Below are positions 31,236 to 40,846 of a stretch of 64,000 nucleotides of DNA, piece by piece. The position numbers and the translations under genes were made by a program. Origin of the DNA: Cherax quadricarinatus (Eukaryota > Arthropoda > Malacostraca > Decapoda > Parastacidae); assembly GCF_038502225.1 (NCBI RefSeq), contig NC_091321.1, positions 37,943,890 to 38,007,889 of the forward strand, read 5' to 3'. The stretch's first letter is position 1; the number at the start of each line of letters is the position of its first letter. The notes below the pieces were generated by a model. The model searched no databases, was not told the origin of the DNA, and worked only from the letters and a program-made list of their open reading frames with translations.

Positions 31236-31882
31236 ACTTGCTTGTATTGTCTTGCCAACACACATGATAGTCTGTAAAATGAAAATAGTGAGACAGTGGC
31301 AACAATAAAATGTTTTACACAGAAAAACACAGAGATTGAAAAATAAGAAACTGAATTCACTTGCAAAATTGAGAAATAATTGAACTAACACTGGAGCTTC
31401 AGGAAAATGCAATGGAAATTATAATCAATACATAGGTAAAATAATGAATAATCGAAAATAATAATAAGATATGGTAAACTGAACAGCACTAATTAGAAAA
31501 ATAAAGAAAATAAATGCAAGGTTACTGGGAATAAATAACACAGAATTAACTGAACACTCTGCTCAAGGGTAATTATATAACAATTGTACTCAGGGAAAAA
31601 AATTGCTTGCTGAAGTTTGTAGAGAATTAAAAAAAATATAAAATACAGGATAGAGAGATAACATAGGGAAAATGATAATATAATGGTGAAGATATTATAA
31701 AATATTCACACAAAGCACATGAGTAAAAACTAAGGAACAAGAATTTCTGAGACACAGTTCATTTGCCTATGTTAACTTTTAGGTTGTTTCAAATGTTCTC
31801 AACAAACGGAAATGTTTGTAAGACGAAAGATGTTGATTGAAGGTAATAGTTGAATGACATCAGGGGACACTTGTATTTTATA
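31236..31882. other. AT-rich stretch without recognisable gene
   Basis: No coding frame or repeat recognised. Confidence 0.5.
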
Positions 31883-32190
31883 TTAATAATAATAATAATA
31901 TAATTGTTTCTACCAGTACATGTACAAGGTATACAGACCACAGCTGACATCAACGACATACTACTATATAGAAAGTCCCTTGTTATACAGAGTATTTCGG
32001 GCAAATTAGGTCAGTTTTGTCCCAGGATGCGACCCACACCAGTCCACTAACACCCGGGTACCTATTTTGCTGATGGGGAACGTAGACAACAGGTGTAAGG
32101 AAACACGCCCAATGCTTCAACCCTCGCCGGAAATCGAACCCGGACACTCACCGTATGAAGAGAGGGCTTTTGCCACCAGGCCGAAACTGG
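31883..32190 (-). mobile_element. tRNA-derived SINE
   Basis: On the minus strand an A-box-like TGGTGGCAAAAG (32167-32178) and a B-box-like GGTTCGATTTCC (32129-32140) lie about 27 bases apart, as in a tRNA-type Pol III promoter. The body follows (GGGTCGCATCCTGG region near 32020) and the copy ends in an ATT-repeat tail (31883-31902 on the plus strand). I recognise the layout as an abundant decapod SINE. Mutations in the B box suggest an old copy. It would be mobilised by a LINE. Confidence 0.75.
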
Positions 32191-32971
32191 ACGATAATGC
32201 GCTCCAGGGGACCTCGGAACCTGGGATTCATATAAACCTGGCACACAGAAGAAATATTGCTTGACCTGCTCAGGAAAAATAAAATAGAAGAAAGGATTCA
32301 GTCTGACAGCTGGATGCTGTGGTTCTGCAGTGTGACGTCAAGACTGGTTCATTGGTTCTTCCGTCAGTTCAAACTGCTCCTCGGCTGAACATCACACAAA
32401 AACCACAAAGTACTGTAGGTTCTCTCTTTCCCTCTCAGCTGGGTGGGCTTACTGAGTGTAGTTAATACCTGGAGAGGCTGGAACGGCTGGAATGCTTGCA
32501 AACAATCAGACAGATGTTCAAGCAGGCAGACTGGTAGGACTGGTTTACGGCTGGCTTAGGGCTCACTTGGCTTAATTTGCCATAAACCGGGACCTACTTC
32601 TCGAAGGTCAGCAAATAAGCGTCAAATCCACTTAGCATACACATCAGGGAGCAATATAGATGTGTACGTAGATGACTGGAGTTACTAGCTTGACTGAGGT
32701 AACTGTCCATCAATTTTGTGAGTACACTCCACTAGCAAGTAAATATTTTACGTAAACACCATTGCTATCATTTGCCAAAAAGGGTTTTAAAGTAGAGTAA
32801 TGGTGAATGCTAACTCACTGAGATGATTATACTGGTATATTGAGAATAAATGTGTTAGGAAGCCCAGCCTATGGGTACGTATCTTACTGAGTACACCCTC
32901 ACAGCGTGCCATCATACATGTCAGTGGCACTGGTCTGTAGTTTAATGCTGCCTGTCTATCTCATTTCCTAA
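32191..32971. other. Stretch without recognisable gene
   Basis: No coding frame, no tandem repeat, and no repeat family I recognise. Confidence 0.5.
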
Positions 32972-33150
32972 ATGATGGGATTACATATCCTGTCTTCTGC
33001 ACCACAGGTAGTTGCCCTGATGTTTTGAAGTTTGATGTTATGGGTACAGAAAGTGCCTCTGCTCCTTCTATCAGGACCCACCACCTTTGAGGTATCTAGT
33101 TCACTTAGTAGGCTCTTCTTTTCCTCCTCAATTGTGTGTAGTGTGTCCAC
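32972..33150 (-). pseudogene. Decayed E-like LINE fragment (RT entry region)
   Basis: The minus-strand frame contains LHTIEEEKKSLLSELDTSKV followed by a broken version of the GPDNISPWVL and NVVPIF blocks of element E. Several indels. Short and inactive. Confidence 0.6.
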
Positions 33151-33272
33151 TACATTGTCTTATACTTAAGTCTAATTATAGATTCACTGTACATCTTATG
33201 ATTACAGGCATTGATCCTGATACCAACCTCTTATTGAATGATTTAAATGAATCAAACAGCAACTGTAATTAC

Positions 33273-33631
33273 GGGAGAGATGCATGATTATATACACATG
33301 GAAAATCCTAGAGGGACTAGTACCCAACTTGCACACGAAAATCACTCACTACGAAAGCAAAAGACTTGGCAGACGATGCAACATCCCCCAATGAAAAGCT
33401 GGGGTGTCACTAGCACGTTAAGAGACCATACAATAAGTGTCAGGGGCCCGAGACTGTTCAACTGCCTCCCAGCACACATAAGGGGGATTACCAACAGACC
33501 CCTGGCAGTCTTCAAGCTGGCACTGGACAAGCACCTAAAGTCGGTTCCTGACCAGCCGGGCTGTGGCTCGTACGTTGGTTTTCGTGCAGCCAGCAGTAAC
33601 AGCCTGGTTGATCAGGATCTGATCCACCAGG
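33273..33631 (+). mobile_element. B4: internal piece of family B LINE, truncated at both ends
   Basis: Matches ORF2 C-terminus from GAGAGATACATGATTATAT to GATCCACCAGGA; the last 30 codons or so and the 3' tail are missing. One C lost from a C-run near 33388 shifts the frame. Confidence 0.85.
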
Positions 33632-33928
33632 ATCATCTTAACAACTTCTAATTAGTTACATTATGTGACCTCTAGTCTTTTAAACATCTGTCAGTCCATG
33701 AAACATTATTGCTTGAACCATTAATTGTAATATTGTTTTATGTGCAACTTCAATATTATTAATATTATCATCCCCCACCTTGACTACCTCGCATTTGTAT
33801 TGTGATTAAATAAAATTGAAATAAAGCTTACCACTATTATCTTATCTAGTTTTAAGTAGTTATTATGTACTAGGATTAGTCTGTCCAAAATGCCACAGCA
33901 TGTTAGTAGTTTTCTTTGTACTTAGCAA
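33632..33928. other. AT-rich stretch, possibly a LINE 3' UTR
   Basis: Contains AATAAAATTGAAATAAAGC near 33808 and, at 33865-33920, TCTGTCCAAAATGCCACAGCATG, which resembles the family A 3' UTR phrase TGCCCGAAATGCCTAGCCATG. Too diverged for a firm call. Confidence 0.35.
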
Positions 33929-34687
33929 ACATAAGAACATAAAGAAGGAACACTGCAGCAGGCCTACTGGCCCATGCGAGGCAGGTCCAAGTCTCCTACC
34001 GGCTTAAGCCAATGCCCCAGCCTAGTCAGGTCAGGTCACATTCACTTAAGGAAGGAACACGGCAAATGACCCAGCAGCACAAGCTAGTCAGGTCCAACTC
34101 ACACCCACCCATACCCACTCATGTATTTATCCAACCTATTTTTAAAACTACACAACGTTTTAGCCTCTATAACTGTACTCGGGAGTTTGTTCCACTCATC
34201 CACAACTCTATTACCAAACCAGTACTTTCCTATATCCTTCCTGAATCTGATTTTTTTCCAACTTAAAACCATTGCTGCGAGTCCTAACATCTCTTTGACT
34301 CATCTGAGTCTTCAACTTATAATTGTGACCCCTGGTTTCTGTGTCCCATCTCTGGAACATTCTGTTTCCATCCACCTTGTCAATTTCTTGCGGTATTTTG
34401 TATGTTGTTCTCATGTCTCACCTAACCCTCCTGTCGTCCAGTATCGTCAACCCGATTTCCCTTAACCTCTCTTCGTAGAACATTCCCCATAGCTTTGAAA
34501 GTAGCCATGTTGTAAACTTTCCCTGATTTCTTGACATGCTTGACCAGATGTGAGTGCCAATCTGGTGCTGCGTACTCCAGTATGGGCCTGACGTACACAG
34601 TGTACATAATCTTGACCCATTCCTTACTGAAGTATCGGAACGCTATTCTCAGGTTCGCCAGGCGCCCATATGCTACAGCAGTTATCT
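33929..34687 (-). mobile_element. Chimeric LINE remnant: E-type RT joined to F-type C-terminus and 3' end
   Basis: Reading the minus strand from 34687: E-type sequence (ITAVAYGRLANL region, YTVYVRPILEYAAPDWH, KVDGNRMFQRWDTETRGHN, LKTQMSQRD), then from about 34292 F-type sequence (RTRSNGFKLEKN, NRVVDEWNKLPSTVIEAKTL, LDKYMSGYGWV) and an F-type 3' UTR ending in AACATAAGAACATAA at 33929. Several frameshifts; inactive. It lies directly next to the 5' end of element F, in opposite orientation. Confidence 0.7.
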
Positions 34688-34689
34688 GG

Positions 34690-34777
34690 TGGTGACCTGT
34701 ACTTAACTCAGTGGTGACCTGTACTTAACTCAGTGGTGACCTGTACTTAACTCAGTGGTGACCTGTACTTAACTCTG
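34690..34777 (+). repeat. Four 22-bp tandem repeats in the F 5' UTR
   Basis: Units starting at 34690, 34712, 34734 and 34756, each with TGGTGACCTGTACTTAACT; the first three are identical and the fourth changes only at the end. They lie 40-130 bases before the ORF1 start and could be 5' promoter/enhancer monomers, as in some LINEs (inference). Confidence 0.9.
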
Positions 34778-34816
34778 TGAAGAAGTGTCTTGTTTGCTCC
34801 CGTGGACTGAACCAAG

Positions 34817-35656
34817 ATGCCCTCCATCGAGCAACTTTACCAGCAACTTAAGGAAGAATTGAGGGCAGCGAAAATGGAGATACGGCGATTGACCGAGGAA
34901 AACAAGAGGATTCGTAGTAGTCCTCCTGTTTCGAGTCCTCAGGTCAAGAAGGGATCGTGGTCAGTGGCTGGACAGCAGGGGACGACGAAGTTGACGATCA
35001 AGAAGACGAATGGAAAGACAGAAACGATGAAGAAGAAAGAGACTGCTGTGGAAACCCCTGTGGAAACCTCCAACTCATTCTCGGTGCTACCCGACGAATG
35101 TGAGTCTACTACTGGGATCGTCACGACGAACGACAACAAGGAAGGTAAGAATATTGTTGTTGTTGGGGATAGCCAGGTTAGATACATGGATAGGGCATTC
35201 TGCTTGAAGGACAGGAGTAGGAGACAGAGAGTATGCTTTCCTGGGGCTGGGATGGAGGACATTGTTAGCCGGCTTGACAACATCATGAACGGTAATGGGA
35301 TCAATCCTATTATTTGCCTCAGTGCTGGAGGCAATGATGTAGGCAAGCGTAGAAGTGAGGATTTAGTTAGAAAGTTCAGGACAGCTATAGACATAATTAG
35401 GAAGAAGGGGGGCCGCCCTGTTATATGTGGTATTTTGCCAAGAAGAGGTGTTGGTAATGAATGGTTGTCCAGAGCAATTGGTATTAATTGTTGGCTGGAT
35501 AAACACTGTAAGGATAATGCAGTACCATTCATTGACAACTGGGACAACTTCTATGGCCGAAATGACATGTACGCCAGGGATGGGATTCACTTATCCAGGG
35601 CAGGTGTGGGTTTTCTTGCTAACTCAGTTGAGGGGGTTGTTAGGACTTTAAACTAG
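34817..35656 (+). CDS. Element F ORF1: coiled coil and SGNH-type esterase domain
   Basis: 279 codons, intact. Residues 1-35 form a charged coiled coil (QLKEELRAAKMEIRRLTEE). After a basic linker, an SGNH-hydrolase fold follows: block I GDSQVRYM with catalytic Ser119, block III SAGGNDV (residues 169-175) and block V DGIHLS with Asp255 and His258. All catalytic residues are present. An esterase domain in ORF1 is established for part of the CR1 clade; its substrate is not known. It is followed 14 bases later by ORF2 on the same strand, so ORF2 translation probably relies on reinitiation (inference). The start is the first ATG after the 22-bp repeats, in context CCAAGATGC. Confidence 0.88.
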   Translation: MPSIEQLYQQLKEELRAAKMEIRRLTEENKRIRSSPPVSSPQVKKGSWSVAGQQGTTKLTIKKTNGKTETMKKKETAVETPVETSNSFSVLPDECESTTGIVTTNDNKEGKNIVVVGDSQVRYMDRAFCLKDRSRRQRVCFPGAGMEDIVSRLDNIMNGNGINPIICLSAGGNDVGKRRSEDLVRKFRTAIDIIRKKGGRPVICGILPRRGVGNEWLSRAIGINCWLDKHCKDNAVPFIDNWDNFYGRNDMYARDGIHLSRAGVGFLANSVEGVVRTLN

Positions 35657-35670
35657 GATTAGTTAGAGGT

Positions 35671-38632
35671 ATGGGTTTAGAAATGATAAATAGTGAGTAT
35701 GGATATATTGACTTATGCTCTGGTATTAAGAATCTTAATAGTAACTGTTATGGAGTAACTCTGGGTAATGACAATTTCAGAAATTGTGTAAAAACAAAGT
35801 TGAATAGGAAAAATGTGCAGAAGAAAAACCATATGATGGTATTTTATGCTAACAGTCGAAGTGCAAGAAATAAAATTAATGAACTACGTTTGGTAGCATG
35901 TGCTGGGAACTTTGATATCATTGCATTAACTGAAACGTGGTATGATTTAAAGAGTCGGGATATGACTGCTGAGTGTAATATTCAGGGATTTAAGTTGTTC
36001 AATGTGGATAGATCTAATGGGAAGGGGGGAGGAGTTGCATTGTATGTTCGAGAAAATATTAATTGTTGCATAAAAACAGGTATAAAAATAGATGGAGCAG
36101 TAACAGAGTCTGTTTGGGTAGAGTTCGTGGAGGGTCAAGAAAAACTAATTCTAGGTGTAATATACCGACCTCCAGGCTTGGATCACGATAGAGGGAGACT
36201 TCTCTGGGACGAAATTGTTAGGGCTTCTGGACACAGTAACATAGTCATAGTAGGGGACTTTAACTTTAGTCAAATTGACTGGAATTCTTTGACAGGTAAT
36301 CTAGAGTCCAGTGACTTTATGGAAACAGTTCAGGACTGTTTTCTGAAACAGAGCGTAACTGAGCCTACCAGGGGTAATAATTTGCTAGACCTAGTCTTGT
36401 CAAATAAGGAAACACTCGTGAATAATCTGGAGATCACTGAAGAGCTTGGCGCAAGTGATCACAAATCCATCACTTTTAGCATTAACTGGGAATGCAAGAA
36501 TAATGATAATACAGTAAAAATCCCTGATTTTCGTTCTGCCGATTATAATGGACTTAGGGAACACCTGTCTAATCTTGATTGGGGTTATCTAGCTAATGAT
36601 TTTATTAACGATGATCATACTTATGATTATGAAGGGATCTGCTTTTATGATTGTTTTCTTAATAATGTACATCGTGCCCAGAGTATATACATTCCCCAGA
36701 GAGAAATTAGGTCTAATAATAACGATCCCAAATGGGTTAACAGGAGGCTAAAGCATCTATTAGGGGAGAAAAGGGGAATTTATAGGCGCATCAGAAGAGG
36801 AGAGGTTAACCTTACTTACCATTATGTTCAGCTTAAAAGAGAAGTAAAAAAGGCGATTAGAAAGGCTAAACGTGACTATGAAATTAGAGTTGCTAATGAA
36901 TCAAAGACTAATCCAAAGGGATTCTTTCAAGTGTATAGGACGAAGGTGAAGGAAAAAGTAGGACCTCTGAAAATTGGGAATGGACAGCTGACGGAAAACG
37001 AACTGGAAATGTGCTCCTTATTTAATGACTATTTTTTGTCAGTTTTTACACAGGAAGATGTAAATGAGATTCCAGTAATCAACGATTACTTAGTTCCTGA
37101 TGAATTTAAGTTAACTAATATTACTGTCACGAGGGACATGGTTATTAAACAGATAGACAAACTGAAACAAAATAAGTCCCCGGGACCCGATGAGTTGTTT
37201 TCAAGGGTACTTAAGGAATGCAAGATGGAGCTCAGTCAGCCATTAACGAGTGTATTCAATGCGTCCATCCTTACCAGTGTTGTGCCAGAGTTGTGGAAGA
37301 TGGCTAATGTGGTTCCTATATTCAAATCAGGGGATAAGTCCACTCCTTCAAATTACCGTCCAATAAGCCTGACATCTATAGTGGGCAAGTTATTAGAATC
37401 AATTATAGCTGACATTATCAGAAGTCACCTTGAAGAACATAACTTGATAAATGAATCTCAGCATGGATTCACGAGAGGTCGTTCCTGCCTGACAAACTTA
37501 CTGACGTTCTTCAATAGAACATTTGAGGCAGTTGACAGCGATAAGGAATATGATATTGTTTATGTGGATTTTAGTAAAGCTTTCGATAGAGTACCTCACA
37601 AGAGACTCTTAAGAAAAGTGGCAGCTCATGGTATAGGAGGTAAAGTTCTAGCATGGATTGAGGCATGGCTAACCAATAGAAAGCAGAGAGTTACCATTAA
37701 TGGAGTGAAATCTGAATGGGGATTAGTCACTAGTGGCGTTCCACAAGGATCAGTTTTAGGCCCTCTCTTGTTCATAATTTACATTAATGACCTTGATGAA
37801 GGAATTACGAGTGACATGAGTAAGTTTGCTGATGATACAAAGATAGGCCGTATAATTCACTCTGAGGAGGATATCAATGAACTCCAGGACGATTTGGACA
37901 AATTAATGTCTTGGTCTGAAAAATGGCAGATGAAGTTCAATGTGGATAAGTGTAAGGTACTTGCCCTTGGTAATGAAAATAACCCTCGAAGCTATAATCT
38001 AGGTGAAGTAGAGCTTGATCATACAGAATGTGAAAAAGACTTGGGAGTCATGGTAAGCAGAAATCTAAAGCCAAGACAGCAGTGCCTTAGTGTGCGCAAC
38101 AAGGCCAACAGATTACTTGGATTTATCTCAAGAAGTATAAGTAACAGAAGTCCAAAAGTTATATTGCAGCTCTATACACCACTAGTGAGGCCTCATTTAG
38201 ATTATGCTGCTCAGTTTTGGTCCCCTTACTACAGGATGGACATAGACTCATTAGAGAGCATACAGAGAAGAATGACTAAAATGATTTACTGTGTAAGGAA
38301 CCTCCCGTATGAAGATAGACTTAAAGCCTTAAATCTCCACTCTCTGGAGAGGCGTAGAATGAGGGGAGATATCATTGAAGTGTATAAGTGGATGACGGGC
38401 ATAAACAAGGGAGACATTAATAAAGTACTGAGGGTGTCGAACCAGGTAAGAACCAGGAATAATGGATATAAGTTGGATAAATTTAGATTTAGAAAGGACA
38501 TAGGTAAGTACTGGTTTTCTAACAGAGTTGTAGATGCGTGGAAGTCTTCCTAGTGGGGTGATAGAGGCTAGGACCTTGTGTAGCTTTAAGAAGAGACTGG
38601 ACAAATATATGAGTGGGAGGGGCTGGGTTTGA
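35671..38632 (+). pseudogene. Element F ORF2: APE endonuclease and RT, one-base deletion near the end
   Basis: 960 codons open to 38553. Endonuclease blocks: VFYANSRSARNKINEL, LTETWYD, GKGGGVALYV, IVGDFNFSQIDW and GASDHKSITF. RT blocks: KSPGPDELFSRVL, NVVPIFKSGD, NYRPISLTSIV, QHGFTRGRSCLTNLL, YVDFSKAFDRVPH, TSGVPQGSVLGPLLF and catalytic KFADDTKI (around residue 718). The frame ends early at DAWKSS because one base is missing in TGGAAGTCTTCC near 38540; in the next frame the expected SLPSGVIEAR, LCSFKKRLDKYMSGRGWV and stop at about 38632 follow. All catalytic motifs are intact, so only the last 27 or so residues are lost. Potentially young copy, or a sequencing error at that base. Confidence 0.88.
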
Positions 38633-38740
38633 TTGGTGTCATTGGGTACGGGAGTTATTTCTTTGGTGGCTTTAGGTAGAGATCGCTTTGATAACGACCT
38701 GCCTCGTATGGGCCAGTAGGCCTTTTGCAGTGTTCCTACA

Positions 38741-38885
38741 TGTGCTCGGAATTATTCTGACCCCAAGATCCTTTTCCTTGATTGAGGTTTGCAGGCTTTG
38801 GTCACCTAGACTATACTCTGTCTGCGGTCTTCTTTGCCCTTCCCCGATCTTCATGACTTTGCATTTGGCGGAGTGTATGTTTGTG
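38741..38885 (-). pseudogene. E-like LINE fragment after element F
   Basis: The minus strand carries AKCKVMKIGEGQRRPQTEYS and LQTSIKEKDLGVRI, the thumb region of element E. It begins exactly where F ends and is truncated on both sides. Confidence 0.8.
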
Positions 38886-39377
38886 TGTGCGCTGTTTTGC
38901 AAGTAAATATGTTTTGTTTAGGTGCTAAGCATGTTTGCTAGTATATTGTAAGAATTATACCTCTCCATTTATGAAGACACGTATAGGAAATATCTTTAAG
39001 GCCTGATAAACATGAAGGTTACATGACACCGGACATTCATTGGTAGAGATAAGAGATAATGAAGATAGTAGCCAAGTGAGACTTAAGATTGTAATATTGC
39101 CAGCTGCAGTAAGGCAGTGTGAACTAGACACGTCATTGTGGAAGACAACTGTTCACTAGCCTAAGTAAGTATCTGAGCTTAATTTACACTATCTGTAGGA
39201 CTATGTTAGCCAGTTTGAGGAGCTATGGTAACTAGATAGGTTAATCAAAGTTAACTTACCATCCTGTTCAGCCAAAGTAACCAGCCTGGTAAATCAAGAT
39301 TAATTAGCTTGTTAAACCATAGCCATGTTAATCACACCAGTAAATAATAGTACTGAAACGCAATAGTCGTCTGTACC
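38886..39377. other. Stretch without recognisable gene
   Basis: No coding frame and no known repeat; the left flank of the satellite array. Confidence 0.5.
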
Positions 39378-40055
39378 TCTGCACAACAGTTTATAGTACT
39401 GCTGCACAACAGTTTATAGTACTGCTGCACATCAGTTTATAGTACTGCTGCACAACAGTTTATAGTACTGCTGCACAACAGTTTAAAGTACTGCTGCACA
39501 ACAGTTTATAGTACTGCTGCACAACAGTTTATAGTACTGCTGCACAACAGTTTATAGTACTGCTGCACAACAGTTTATAGTACTGCTGCACAACAGTTTA
39601 TAGTACTGCTGCACAACAGTTTATAGTACTGCTGCACAACAGTTTAAAGTATTGCTGCACAACAGTTTATAGTACTGCTGCACAACAGTTTATAGTACTG
39701 CTGCACAACAGTTTAAAGTATTGCTGCACAACAGTTTATAGTACTGCTGCACAACAGTTTAAAGTATTGCTGCACAACAGTTTATAGTACTGCTGCACAA
39801 CAGTTTAAAGTATTGCTGCACAACAGTTTATAGTACTGCTGCACAACAGTTTATAGTACTGCTGCACAACAGTTTATAGTACTGCTGCACAACAGTTTAT
39901 AGTACTGCTGCACAACAGTTTATAGTACTGCTGCACAACAGTTTATAGTACTGCTGCACAACAGTTTATAGTACTGCTGCACAACAGTTTATAGTACTGC
40001 TGCACAACAGTTTAAAGTATTGCTGCACAACAGTTTATAGTACTGCTGCACAACA
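39378..40055. repeat. Satellite class 1: 23-bp unit, about 29 copies
   Basis: Regular 23-bp units containing GCTGCACAACAGTTTATAGT. Two main variants alternate: TTTATAGTACTG and TTTAAAGTATTG. Shares the GCTGCACAACAGT core with the 26-bp classes. Confidence 0.95.
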
Positions 40056-40846
40056 GTTCACAGTACAGCAGCTGCACAACAGTTCACAGAACACCAGCTG
40101 CACAACAGTTCACAGTACAGCAGCTGCACAACAGTTCAATGAACACAAGCTGCACAACAGTTCACAGTACAGCAGCTGCACAACAGTTCACTGAACACCA
40201 GCTGCACAACAGTTCACAGAACACCAGCTGCACAACAGTTCACTGAACACCAGCTGCACAACAGTTCACAGTACAGCAGCTGCACAACAGTTCACTGAAC
40301 ACCAGCTGCACAACAGTTCACAGAACACCAGCTGCACAACAGTTCACAGTACAGCAGCTGCACAACAGTTCACTGAACACCAGCTGCACAACAGTTCACA
40401 GTACAGCAGCTGCACAACAGTTCACTGAACACCAGCTGCACAACAGTTCACAGAACACCAGCTGCACAACAGTTCACAGTACACCAGCTGCACAACAGTT
40501 CACAGAACACCAGTTGCACAACAGTTCACAGAACACCAGCTGCACAACAGTTCACAGAACACCAGCTGCACAACAGTTCACAGTACACCAGCTGCACAAC
40601 AGTTCACTGAACACCAGCTGCACAACAGTTCACAGTACAGCAGCTGCACAACAGTTCACTGAACACCAGCTGCACAACAGTTCACAGTACAGCAGCTGCA
40701 CAACAGTTCACTGAACACCAGCTGCACAACAGTTCACAGAACACCAGCTGCACAACAGTTCACAGTACACCAGCTGCACAACAGTTCACAGAACACCAGC
40801 TGCACACCAGTTCACAGTACACCAGCTGCACAACAGTTCACAGTAC
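40056..40846. repeat. Satellite class 2: 26-bp unit with TTCACAG core (left block)
   Basis: 26-bp units of the type CTGCACAACAGTTCACAG followed by TACAGCAG, AACACCAG or TACACCAG. Interrupted by B9 and resumed at 43874. Confidence 0.95.

Larger units (their letters stand above)
34688..38741 (+). mobile_element. F: nearly full-length CR1 LINE with esterase ORF1
   Basis: 5' UTR with 22-bp repeats, ORF1 (34817-35656), ORF2 (35671 to about 38632 with one frameshift) and a short 3' UTR ending in GGGCCAGTAGGCCTTTTGCAGTGTTCC. The usual terminal TTCTTATG-type repeat is absent; instead E-like sequence starts at 38741. The ORF1-ORF2 gap is 14 bases. Least damaged after B8. Confidence 0.9.

Noticed and set aside
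31003..31412. Overlapping His/Pro/Thr-rich and Val/Cys-rich ORFs
   Set aside because: Translations of the CA/CCCACA microsatellite on both strands.
32129..32178. Functional tRNA gene
   Set aside because: A- and B-box-like blocks are present, but there is no complete cloverleaf, the B box is mutated, and the copy continues into a SINE body with an ATT tail.
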